7,288 nt of DNA from Clostridia bacterium (lineage in GTDB: Bacteria; Bacillota_A; Clostridia; Oscillospirales; CAG-272): positions 1 to 7,288 of the forward strand of contig JAGBSQ010000084.1 of assembly GCA_017631775.1 (NCBI GenBank). Reading direction: 5' to 3'. A model generated the notes under the pieces. It made no database searches, was not told the DNA's origin, and saw only the letters and a list, made by a program, of their open reading frames with translations. Shown in pieces: positions 1 through 6,199 of the stretch (positions within the stretch are counted from its first letter, which is position 1; the number at the start of each line of letters is the position of its first letter). The position numbers and the translations under genes are program-made.

Positions 1-782
1 AACGCTGCTGCGAAATCGTCAACTTGGAACTTTTCTGCATACTCGGGGTGATGGGTCTTTACATAGTTGGAGTAGTTGGGGTCGGTGCCAAAGAAGTTGG
101 ACTTGTAACCCGAAACGGTCAGGGGCTTGGGATTGCCAACTGCGTTGAGAACCATATCCAAGGAGTAGCAACCGATATCGCCAAGTGCGCCAATACCTGC
201 GGTTTCATCCTCGATGAAGGTGGTGCCGTAAGGAGTGGGAATACCGCGACGGCGACCGCCACCGGTTTGAATGTAATAAATCTTGCCGAGAACGCCGCTC
301 TGGCAGATCTTTTTGATCATCTTCATGTTCGCATCCATTCTGGGTTGATGGCCGATGGAGAGAACCTTGCCGCTTGCCTTTTCTGCCTTGATAACTTCAA
401 CAGCCTCGTCAAGAGTTACGGTGAAGGGCTTTTCAAGGAGAACGTTGATGCCTGCGTTGAGGCAGTCGATAGCGGGTTGTGCGTGTTGACGGTTGTAGGT
501 ACAAATAGAAACTGCATCGAGGTTAAGGCTCTTATCCTCAAGCATCTCTTTGTGAGAAGCGTAGTCGGTCTTAACGCCTTCAACACCGAACTTTTCAAAG
601 AACTTCTTTGCCTTGCCGGGAATGAGGTCAGCGCCTGCAACGATATCTACGTCGGGTTGCTTCAGGTAAGATCTGATGTGAGACTCTGCGATCCAACCGG
701 TACCAATGATACCTACGCGCATTCTTCTGTTCGTATCAATAACTTGCTTTTCTTGATTTTGCTTGAAATCATCCAATCCCAT
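1..782 (-). CDS. Gfo/Idh/MocA-family NAD(P)-dependent oxidoreductase, C-terminus off the window
   Basis: The first 260 residues are present; the 3' end lies beyond the left edge (family members usually have about 330-400 residues). An N-terminal Rossmann fold is clear: after a 20-residue leader comes MRVGIIGTGWIAESH (residues 21-35) with the GxGxxA dinucleotide-binding loop. The family EKP motif is at 117-119 (LLEKPF); its Lys is normally catalytic. The second-domain motif GDIGCYSLD is at 201-209. At 206, where many members have His, there is Tyr, a variant known in the glucose-fructose oxidoreductase/dihydrodiol dehydrogenase branch. Such enzymes oxidise or reduce a sugar, inositol or related hydroxyl using NAD(P). 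The start at 782 is preferred over the internal Met at 722 because GGAGG lies 8 bases upstream of it. The gene follows the sugar isomerase by 37 bases, so the two are probably cotranscribed. The family is confident; the substrate is not determinable. Confidence 0.93.
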   Translation of the reverse strand, partial: MGLDDFKQNQEKQVIDTNRRMRVGIIGTGWIAESHIRSYLKQPDVDIVAGADLIPGKAKKFFEKFGVEGVKTDYASHKEMLEDKSLNLDAVSICTYNRQHAQPAIDCLNAGINVLLEKPFTVTLDEAVEVIKAEKASGKVLSIGHQPRMDANMKMIKKICQSGVLGKIYYIQTGGGRRRGIPTPYGTTFIEDETAGIGALGDIGCYSLDMVLNAVGNPKPLTVSGYKSNFFGTDPNYSNYVKTHHPEYAEKFQVDDFAAA

Positions 783-790
783 TTTTAAAT

Positions 791-795
791 CCTCC
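791..795 (-). promoter_or_regulatory. Ribosome binding site that fixes the oxidoreductase start
   Basis: GGAGG on the minus strand, 8 bases before the ATG at 782. It supports the longer protein with a 20-residue polar leader over a start at the Met that directly precedes the Rossmann glycine loop. Confidence 0.8.
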
Positions 796-819
796 AAAAT
801 TAATATTTGTTACGGCTAC

Positions 820-1635
820 TCAACAGCCAATCGTTTTCAGGTAAGCGCGGCTCTTTGCGGCGCACTCAAGGGGAGAAAGACCCATAGAGGGGTTATCTTG
901 CTCAACAACTACCCACTCTGCTCCCGCATCTTCTGCAGCTTTCAGAATAGAGGGGAAATCTTGCTTGCCGCTGCCAACAGGGCGGAACTCGAATTTTTGA
1001 GGTTCTGCTTCAACCTTCTTTTCAATACCGATAAGCTCATACATATTCTCGGACTTGGAACCCGCAAAATCCTTGAGGTGCACAACAGGCGCGCGACCAC
1101 TGTATTTGCGGATATAGTCGGAGGGGTTCTCGCCGCCAACGTTTACCCAGCAGGTATCAAGCTCGGTTTGGAGCAGGTCTGCGGGAACGCTATCATAGAG
1201 AACGTCAAGAGCATATTTACCGTCAATCTTCAAGAACTCGAAATCGTGGTTGTGATAAAGCAGGGTCATGCCAAGCTTTTTTGCAACGGAACCAAGCATT
1301 TCAACGTTCTTAATAACATCTGCAAAATTGGGGGTGCCGGGGCGGTACTCGGGGGTGAGGTAAGGAACAACTACGTACTTGCAGCCAATGGTTGCATATT
1401 GGCCGATAACGCCCTCGGGATCCTTAATCATATCGAGGTAAGGAACGTGAGCAGAGATCGGAACAAGACCGATTTGGTCGCACATAGCGCGAACGTCCTC
1501 GGGTTTGTAGCCGTAAAGGCCTGCAAACTCAACACCGTCATAGCCCATCTCTTTGATTTGCTCGAGGGTGCCGCGGAAATCCTTGGAGGCATCACCTCTT
1601 ACAGAATAGACTTGAATTGCTACCGGAAAAGTCAT
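820..1635 (-). CDS. Sugar phosphate isomerase/epimerase (xylose isomerase-like TIM barrel)
   Basis: This 271-residue protein matches the usual length of COG1082-type enzymes, single-domain TIM barrels that use a divalent metal to isomerise or epimerise sugars, keto-sugars or inositol derivatives. Visible barrel signatures are GYDGVEFAGLYG near residues 31-42, YHNHDFEF at 127-134, ELDTCWV at 158-164, VHLKDF at 185-190, RPVGSGKQDF near 218-227 and VVVEQD at 242-247. Glu133, Asp160, His186 and Glu245 are the likely metal ligands, inferred from family pattern. The frame stays open upstream to 1698, but the start at 1635 is chosen because AAGGAG lies 9 bases before it and the upstream extension is AT-rich leader containing the promoter. 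It is the first gene of a two-gene unit with the oxidoreductase. This pairing is common in inositol and keto-glycoside catabolism; the actual substrate is unknown. Confidence 0.92.
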   Translation of the reverse strand: MTFPVAIQVYSVRGDASKDFRGTLEQIKEMGYDGVEFAGLYGYKPEDVRAMCDQIGLVPISAHVPYLDMIKDPEGVIGQYATIGCKYVVVPYLTPEYRPGTPNFADVIKNVEMLGSVAKKLGMTLLYHNHDFEFLKIDGKYALDVLYDSVPADLLQTELDTCWVNVGGENPSDYIRKYSGRAPVVHLKDFAGSKSENMYELIGIEKKVEAEPQKFEFRPVGSGKQDFPSILKAAEDAGAEWVVVEQDNPSMGLSPLECAAKSRAYLKTIGC

Positions 1636-1644
1636 ATCTTTCAT

Positions 1645-1650
1645 CTCCTT
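1645..1650 (-). promoter_or_regulatory. Ribosome binding site that fixes the sugar isomerase start
   Basis: AAGGAG on the minus strand, 9 bases before the ATG at 1635. Another in-frame ATG at 1644 directly abuts this site with no spacing and is therefore disfavoured. Confidence 0.85.
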
Positions 1651-1653
1651 TTC

Positions 1654-1667
1654 TTTTATATATAAAA
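1654..1667 (-). repeat. Perfect 14-bp AT palindrome in the leader of the sugar operon
   Basis: TTTTATATATAAAA is fully self-complementary. It lies between the predicted transcription start (about 1680) and the ribosome binding site at 1645-1650. It could be an operator or a weak RNA hairpin, but AT-rich leaders make such palindromes by chance fairly easily. Confidence 0.4.
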
Positions 1668-1686
1668 TATAAAGGGTTATAAGATA

Positions 1687-1715
1687 ATTATAAGACAAAT
1701 CGTGCGGTTTTTCAA
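1687..1715 (-). promoter_or_regulatory. Near-consensus vegetative sigma factor promoter of the sugar operon
   Basis: On the minus strand, a -35 box TTGAAA (1715-1710) and a perfect -10 box TATAAT (1692-1687) are separated by exactly 17 bp. Transcription would start near 1680, giving a leader of about 45 bases before the sugar isomerase ATG at 1635. It would drive the isomerase and the downstream oxidoreductase independently of the housekeeping cluster. A strong core promoter for a catabolic-type operon suggests control by a repressor rather than by intrinsic weakness (inference). Confidence 0.8.
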
Positions 1716-1740
1716 GACATTTTTTAAGAAATACAAGACA
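1692..1740. repeat. Three direct copies of AAGACA at 21-22 bp steps over the promoter
   Basis: On the plus strand AAGACA occurs at 1692-1697, 1714-1719 and 1735-1740, with starts 22 and 21 bp apart. Read on the minus strand, two copies are TGTCTTG and the third is TGTCTTA. One copy overlaps the edge of the -10 box, one the -35 box and one lies about 20 bp upstream. The spacing is about two helical turns, so all copies face the same side of the DNA, as expected for cooperative regulator binding. The regulator is not identifiable. Confidence 0.4.
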
Positions 1741-1746
1741 AATATT

Positions 1747-1770
1747 GCTATCAGCGCAGAGAGAGATAGC
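1747..1770 (-). terminator. Weak hairpin at the end of the mnmE-linked membrane protein gene
   Basis: GCTATC and GATAGC arms (1765-1770 and 1747-1752) enclose a 12-base loop and overlap the stop codon of the upstream gene. On the minus strand a T-rich stretch follows (AATATTTGTCTTG), without a continuous T-run. This is the only terminator-like structure seen where the housekeeping cluster should end, and it is weak. Confidence 0.25.
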
Positions 1771-2227
1771 TCAAAAGGGTTTCATCAGCGCAAATGACGA
1801 TAAAAAAGTGTTCGCCGTGCGCCTGCACCTCTAAAAGATAGCGTTTTTCATCAAAAAGAACGCCCGTGTAAGAGTAAACGGTGTTCTTTTCTTTTTTCCA
1901 ATTCGGGTCATACGGGGCAACCGAAACAACGTCGGAGAGCCCTATGCGGCAAACCACGGTTTTGCGGCGGCTGTAATGCTCGGTGATGACAAAATCGGTC
2001 GCTTCCCCCTCCCCACGAACAAGCTCGTAGGAGTAGGAACGCAGAACGCACATGGAGATGAGCAAAATGCTGCCGGCAAGCGCACATATGCCGAGGATTT
2101 GGATCAGACCCGGTGCGGTGGCATTGGGAATTTGAGAAGAAGCGTACAGCACTACGCCAAGAATTGCCATGGCAAGGCTGATGAGCTTTTCCTTCTTCTT
2201 TTTAAATTGAGGATTGTATTGATACAT
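1751..2227 (-). CDS. Small two-helix membrane protein of unknown function downstream of mnmE
   Basis: A 158-residue protein that I do not recognise. It starts with a short basic, probably cytoplasmic segment (FKKKKEK, 8-14). Two hydrophobic helices follow at about 15-31 and 41-62, joined by a short polar turn. The C-terminal part (about 65-158) is soluble, with alternating hydrophobic/polar stretches suggesting beta strands and a final leucine-rich helix. This layout loosely resembles bacterial PH-like membrane proteins, but that is only an impression. Topology rules put both termini in the cytoplasm. The start is well supported: AGGAG lies 9 bases upstream, and the gene begins 18 bases after the mnmE stop, so it is probably translated from the mnmE transcript. 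The linkage alone does not prove a role in tRNA modification. Confidence 0.8.
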   Translation of the reverse strand: MYQYNPQFKKKKEKLISLAMAILGVVLYASSQIPNATAPGLIQILGICALAGSILLISMCVLRSYSYELVRGEGEATDFVITEHYSRRKTVVCRIGLSDVVSVAPYDPNWKKEKNTVYSYTGVLFDEKRYLLEVQAHGEHFFIVICADETLLSYLSLR

Positions 2228-2245
2228 TTTAAAAATCTCCTTTGC

Positions 2246-3637
2246 TTATTTACCCACACAAAAATGGGAGAAAATATGGGAGACGATATCCTCGGAGACC
2301 GCTCTGCCGTCAAGCTCGGCAATGGCTTGCATTGCGGCCTCGCAATCGCTGCAACAAAGCTCTACGGGGAGACCGTAGGCAAGTCCGTCGCGGGCACGTC
2401 CCAGCGCTTCGAGAGCTGTAAGCGCCGCTCCTTTTTGACGCGCATTGTTCAGGACGGTATCTTCTTTTGTGTTCAACTCTCCGTTGATAAAGCAAGCCTC
2501 AACAAGGGCAGAAAGCGCCTCTGTTCCCTTGCCTTCTTTGGCAGAAAGTGTGACCGTGTGTGCAAAATGCGCGGTGTAAAAATCCTCCCCGACAATGCCA
2601 AGGTCGGATTTGTTAATAATGGCAATCACGGTGGCATCGGTACCCGAAAGTGTTTCTGCCAGCGCCTTGTCCTCCTCGTCGGGGGCAACGGAGCCATCAA
2701 AAACAGCAAGAATGAGCTCGGCCTCTTCAAGGGCCTTTTTTGCGCGATCGATGCCGATTTTTTCAACTACGTCCTCGGTTTCGTGCAGACCTGCAGTATC
2801 AAACAAACGGAGCGTTACGCGGCCGAGAGAGGCAACCTCTGTAAGCACGTCACGCGTGGTTCCCTCTACATCGGTAACGATGGCGGCATCGCGGCCGACA
2901 CTGCAGTGATAAAGCGAGCTCTTGCCTACGTTTGGCTTGCCGCAAATAACCGTGGGAATACCCTCGGCAATGGCGTGACCCGTGCGGTAAGTATCCAAAA
3001 GCTTTTGTACGCGTGCAATGCCTTCTTCAAGAGCCGATTGCATTTCCTCGCGGCTCATCTCGGCAAGATCCTCATCGGGATAGTCGATTTTTGCATATAC
3101 GGAGGACAAAACCGCACACAATGCATCGTAAATTTCGCGGCATTTGCGCTCTACGCGACCGTCGGTTCCGGCGTGTGCCAAGGTCAACTGCTCGCGTGTT
3201 TTTGCCTCTAAAAGGTCTCCAAGTGCTTCGGCGGCAGAGAGCCCCATTTTGCCGTTGAGGAACGCGCGGCGAGTGAACTCGCCTGCCTCTGCGGCACGTG
3301 CGCCTGCGGCAAGGCAAGCGGTCAGCACCGTTTGTGTGAGCAAAATGCCGCCATGACAGCAGATCTCTACCGTATCCTCGCCCGTAAAGGATGCAGGGGC
3401 GCGAAAAACAGTTGCAAGACCGGTGTCGATTTCGCTCCACTCTCCCCTATCGTCGGGAGCGTAAATGGAGCCGAAAATTGCGGTACGGGGTGCATATTCG
3501 GATAATTGCTTGCCGCTTTTGGGCAAGAACAGTTTTTGACATATCGAGATGGCATCGGGGCCGGATATGCGCAAAAGCGCAACGCCGCCCTTTCCTCTTG
3601 CCGTACTGATTGCGGCAATGGTATCTCCTATAAACAT
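2246..3637 (-). CDS. mnmE: tRNA uridine-5-carboxymethylaminomethyl modification GTPase MnmE
   Basis: Full-length at 463 residues (family about 450-460). With MnmG it modifies the wobble uridine (U34) of certain tRNAs using a 5,10-methylene-THF-derived carbon, GTP and a nitrogen donor; it acts in the cytoplasm. The N-terminal folate-binding domain (about 1-118) contains FTGEDTVEICCHGG (84-97), followed by GEFTRRAFLNGKMGLSAAEAL (119-139). The GTPase domain sits within the helical domain: G1 GKPNVGKS (233-240), G2/K-loop TDVEGTTRD (255-263), G3 DTAG (280-283), G4 NKSD (342-345), G5 SAK (365-367). The C-terminus is FCVGK, a conservative variant of the usual FCIGK that carries the catalytic Cys. 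The segment just after the P-loop reads SLYHCSVG, where the family usually has an SLLNALLG-like sequence. A GAGG site lies 6 bases before the ATG. The gene is separated from jag by a terminator-like hairpin and followed closely by a membrane protein gene rather than mnmG. Confidence 0.98.
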   Translation of the reverse strand: MFIGDTIAAISTARGKGGVALLRISGPDAISICQKLFLPKSGKQLSEYAPRTAIFGSIYAPDDRGEWSEIDTGLATVFRAPASFTGEDTVEICCHGGILLTQTVLTACLAAGARAAEAGEFTRRAFLNGKMGLSAAEALGDLLEAKTREQLTLAHAGTDGRVERKCREIYDALCAVLSSVYAKIDYPDEDLAEMSREEMQSALEEGIARVQKLLDTYRTGHAIAEGIPTVICGKPNVGKSSLYHCSVGRDAAIVTDVEGTTRDVLTEVASLGRVTLRLFDTAGLHETEDVVEKIGIDRAKKALEEAELILAVFDGSVAPDEEDKALAETLSGTDATVIAIINKSDLGIVGEDFYTAHFAHTVTLSAKEGKGTEALSALVEACFINGELNTKEDTVLNNARQKGAALTALEALGRARDGLAYGLPVELCCSDCEAAMQAIAELDGRAVSEDIVSHIFSHFCVGK

Positions 3638-3651
3638 ACTCTACCTCACTT

Positions 3652-3698
3652 AAAAAGATTGGGGAGAGTGAACCGCCGGTTTCGGGTCCTCTCTCCCC
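3652..3698 (-). terminator. Intrinsic terminator or attenuator between jag and mnmE
   Basis: Minus-strand arms GGGGAGAG (3698-3691) and CTCTCCCC (3668-3661) form an 8-bp perfect stem that can extend inward with two mismatches by a further AT, CG, CG set. AATC and then five T residues (3656-3652) follow. The T-run begins four bases after the stem, so efficiency may be partial. A second small hairpin (TGCGC, TCG loop, GCGCA on the plus strand, 3703-3715) precedes it. The mnmE ribosome binding site lies just downstream at 3644-3647, so readthrough would be needed for cotranscription unless there is a local promoter, which I do not see. Confidence 0.55.
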
Positions 3699-3727
3699 AT
3701 CATGCGCTCGGCGCAGATTTTGTTGGA

Positions 3728-4387
3728 TTATTCTTCGGTGGTTGTAGCCTTGCTATCGTCGAGGAACATAACAACGCGGCGGTTGTTCTCGGAGCCGATA
3801 GAGTTGGTGGAAACACCTTGAACGTGTTGAACCTCAGAGTGAATAATTCTTCTCTCATAGGGGTTCATGGGTTCGAGCATTACGCTCTTCTTGTACTTAA
3901 CAACCTTTGCAGCCATGCGGCGAGCAAGTGCGCGCAGAGTTTCCTCGCGTTTTGCACGGTAACCTTCAATATCAAGGGTGATCTTTACATAGTCATGCTT
4001 TTCGCCCTTGATCTTCTTGTTAGCGGCAAGGTTTGCAAGGTATTGCAGAGAATCCAAGGTCTCGCCGTGGTGACCGATCAAGAGACCTGCGCCCTCACCG
4101 TCAACGGTGATAAGGATATCGTCATTGTTGCCGGCCTTCTTTGCAACGGTAAGGTTCAGTTCCATATCGGAAACAACCTGCTCGATGAAAGCCAGAGCGA
4201 TGTCTGCACCGCCAAGAGTGTAGGTAGCACTTACCTTTGCTTCGGTTGCACCAATGCCAAGGAAGCCGCGCTTGCCCTCTTCCAGTACGGTAAATTCAAT
4301 ATTTTCAACGGCAATGCCCAACTCAAGGGCAGCCTTTTCTTTTGCTTCTTCAACGGTTTTTGCCGTTACGATCAGTTCTTTTTTCAT
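3728..4387 (-). CDS. jag: Jag/KhpB, KH-R3H domain RNA-binding protein
   Basis: A 219-residue protein with all three domains of the family. The Jag N-terminal domain (about 1-50) has the typical KRGFLGIG turn at 39-46. A KH domain (about 75-140) carries the GxxG loop in IGHHGETLDSLQYL (104-117). An R3H domain near the C-terminus has the Arg-x3-His signature (R179 to H183 in ERRIIH), followed by VQGVSTNSIG and NNRRVVM. KhpB binds RNA, often together with KhpA, and in Firmicutes affects cell division, cell wall synthesis and envelope gene expression. Adjacency to yidC is a classic Firmicute arrangement. The start at 4387 lies 14 bases after the yidC stop. Its GAGG site (4400-4403) overlaps that stop and is 12 bases from the ATG, slightly long, suggesting coupling to yidC translation. 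A T/E-rich tail ends the protein. Confidence 0.97.
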   Translation of the reverse strand: MKKELIVTAKTVEEAKEKAALELGIAVENIEFTVLEEGKRGFLGIGATEAKVSATYTLGGADIALAFIEQVVSDMELNLTVAKKAGNNDDILITVDGEGAGLLIGHHGETLDSLQYLANLAANKKIKGEKHDYVKITLDIEGYRAKREETLRALARRMAAKVVKYKKSVMLEPMNPYERRIIHSEVQHVQGVSTNSIGSENNRRVVMFLDDSKATTTEE

Positions 4388-4401
4388 TTGTTTATATTAC
4401 C

Positions 4402-6189
4402 TCATTCGTTGTTCGTAGTATCGTCGGTCTCAGTCTCTTCCGCTGTTGTCACTTCTTCAGTTTCTTCTTTGCGATCGTCTTTTTTGAGGGCGATTTTGCC
4501 AAAGGGGAGCTTTTGTGCTCTCTCTGCCGCCTCTGCCTTTTCCTGCTTTTCTTTTTCTTCAAGCAAAGCTTTACGTGCAAGACCGCGCTCACGAGTATCT
4601 TCAAAATCCTCGTCATCAATATAGTGCAAAGAACGTACGGCTCTTACTTCATCAGAAGACTTTGTCTTGTTGATCTTCTTTTTGGTTTTGCCGGCCATTT
4701 CACGCTCAGCAGCCTTGTAATCTTCCTCGGTGAACTGAGGAAGAGGCATGATGCGAGACATAATGAAGGACTTGAGAAGACCGATCCAGCTACGGAATGC
4801 CCAGTATACACCGATAACGGCAGGAACTGCCATGGTGAAGAATGCGGACATTGCGGGCATGGTGATATCCATCATAGAGTTGGAGCAAGCTTGTTGTCTT
4901 GCATCAACACCATCGTTGGTAGCGGGTTGATACATGAACTTGCGGTTGATTTTAGAGGAGAAGAAATAGGTGACAAAGGTGAGTACGGGAACCAAAAGGA
5001 GTACCCAGTAGCCGCCTGCCAAATTGTCAAAGTTGGGGGTCAAGCCAAGGTTCAAGCCAAAGAGGTTGAAGTTGGGGATCATACCAACTGCCTTATCCAA
5101 GGAAGCGAGAGCTTCTTCGGAGAAGCTGTAGTATTGGAAGTTAGCAAGCGCATCGATGATGTTTTCGCCATTCTCCTTGAGGAGGGACAACAGCTCGATG
5201 GTACCGCGGTTGGAGCCAAGGCTGAGGCCAAGTCCGCCTGCGGCAGGAGATGCGGTTGCAAATGTGGTAAGAGCGCTGGTAACGTTAGCACCTTGACCCA
5301 ATACGTAGTGCAAGGGGTCGATAACGATGTTATAAAGTGCCATAATGATGGGCAACTGCACCAAAAGGGGCAAGCAGCCGCTGTAGGGACTGAAGTTCTC
5401 GCGCTGATACAGCTCTTGAATTTCAGCTTGCATTTTTTGCATGGTGGGTTGGTCGTTGCGGCCCTTGTACTTGTTCTTGATAGCCATTTCCTTGGGACGG
5501 AGTGTTGCTTGCTTAATGGAATTCTTTTGTTGCTTAATAGAGAAAGGCAACATCAGAATTTCAACAAGGATTGCAAACAAGCAAATACCGATAACGTAGG
5601 TGCCAAAGCCAAGGTAGGTGGTAATCCAGTTCAAAATTTTACCGATAACGCCCAAAAGGCCGTCCCAGAAGCCGCCCTTCTCGATTGCGATGTCTTGGCT
5701 GAATGCTGCAAGAAGTGTTGCAACGTCTGCCTCGTTCAAGCGGTCAAGAATACCCTTGCCTTCGGTGTTGGAGAGTTCAGCATCGGTGTACACACCGGTT
5801 TCGGTAGTAGCTGCAACGGTGTTTGCCTTTTTGATAACGTTCTTTGCATAATCAAGGTTGAGACCCTTGTTTTCGCTAAAGTTCGCATTCTTATCAAAGT
5901 CAGCCGCAGTCATGTCATAACCGCGGTTAGCGGCAACCAATGCTTCGCGAGCGTCAAACGCTTCCTTTGCGCCAAAAGCTGCAGAGAAGATTTCAGCTAC
6001 TTTGGTCAACTCGCTGGGGTTGAGACCGTGAGCATTCATCTCCTCGGTGGTATTCATTTGGAACTTATCCTTATTAAAGGAAAGCGTAGGGGTTGCTTGC
6101 TTGGGGGCACATCCAACAAGGGCTGTGAGAAGCAGTAAGATCGCCAACGTAATGGCGGCGATACGTCCTGTAATTTTCGTTGTTTTCAT
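4402..6189 (-). CDS. yidC: YidC/Oxa1-family membrane protein insertase, enlarged lipoprotein form
   Basis: Inserts membrane proteins, alone or with SecYEG. At 595 residues it is about twice the size of typical Gram-positive YidC (SpoIIIJ, about 260-330). Residues 1-27 form a lipoprotein signal peptide with lipobox LVGC, lipidated at Cys27. An extracytoplasmic domain of about 150 residues follows. The insertase core begins near 180: first core helix 195-216 ending LPFSIKQQKNS, cytoplasmic helical hairpin to about 268, second helix 272-290 (GCLPLLVQLPIIMALY), then an outside loop of about 100 residues with Gly-rich and Asn/Phe-rich stretches. Helices at 393-411 and two hydrophobic segments over about 441-478 close the core. 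The charged tail (480-595) may contact the ribosome. The first core helix reads FAILVEILMLPF: Glu210 sits where SpoIIIJ-type proteins have a functional Arg. No strong ribosome binding site precedes the ATG at 6189. A GTG start at 6207, with AAGGGAG 12 bases upstream, is an alternative adding six residues. Confidence 0.96.
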   Translation of the reverse strand: MKTTKITGRIAAITLAILLLLTALVGCAPKQATPTLSFNKDKFQMNTTEEMNAHGLNPSELTKVAEIFSAAFGAKEAFDAREALVAANRGYDMTAADFDKNANFSENKGLNLDYAKNVIKKANTVAATTETGVYTDAELSNTEGKGILDRLNEADVATLLAAFSQDIAIEKGGFWDGLLGVIGKILNWITTYLGFGTYVIGICLFAILVEILMLPFSIKQQKNSIKQATLRPKEMAIKNKYKGRNDQPTMQKMQAEIQELYQRENFSPYSGCLPLLVQLPIIMALYNIVIDPLHYVLGQGANVTSALTTFATASPAAGGLGLSLGSNRGTIELLSLLKENGENIIDALANFQYYSFSEEALASLDKAVGMIPNFNLFGLNLGLTPNFDNLAGGYWVLLLVPVLTFVTYFFSSKINRKFMYQPATNDGVDARQQACSNSMMDITMPAMSAFFTMAVPAVIGVYWAFRSWIGLLKSFIMSRIMPLPQFTEEDYKAAEREMAGKTKKKINKTKSSDEVRAVRSLHYIDDEDFEDTRERGLARKALLEEKEKQEKAEAAERAQKLPFGKIALKKDDRKEETEEVTTAEETETDDTTNNE

Positions 6190-6199
6190 ATTCGGTTTC

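Noticed and set aside
24..788. Open frame of 254 codons on the plus strand
   Set aside because: Lies antisense to the oxidoreductase, which has Rossmann and EKP motifs and a good ribosome binding site; the plus-strand product has no recognisable domain.
763..1665. Open frame of 300 codons on the plus strand
   Set aside because: Antisense to the sugar isomerase gene; the codon pattern of the real gene leaves the opposite strand open, and no motif is seen.
1636..1698. N-terminal extension of the sugar isomerase by 21 residues
   Set aside because: The ribosome binding site AAGGAG is optimally spaced for the ATG at 1635, and the extension would span the -10 box and leader.
2893..2925. Possible compensating frameshift pair after the MnmE P-loop
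   Set aside because: The other frames do not restore the usual family sequence, and the frame on both sides is correct, so substitution is simpler.
1976..3211. Open frame of 411 codons on the plus strand
   Set aside because: Runs antisense across two unrelated genes (the small membrane protein and mnmE) and the gap between them, and carries no domain signature.
2310..3440. Additional Arg-rich minus-strand frames inside mnmE
   Set aside because: They are out-of-frame readings of a full-length, motif-complete mnmE; arginine-rich composition is typical of a shifted frame.
4342..6138. Open frame of 598 codons on the plus strand
   Set aside because: Antisense to yidC and the start of jag; length is explained by the codon use of yidC. 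The Cys/Gly-rich product resembles no family.
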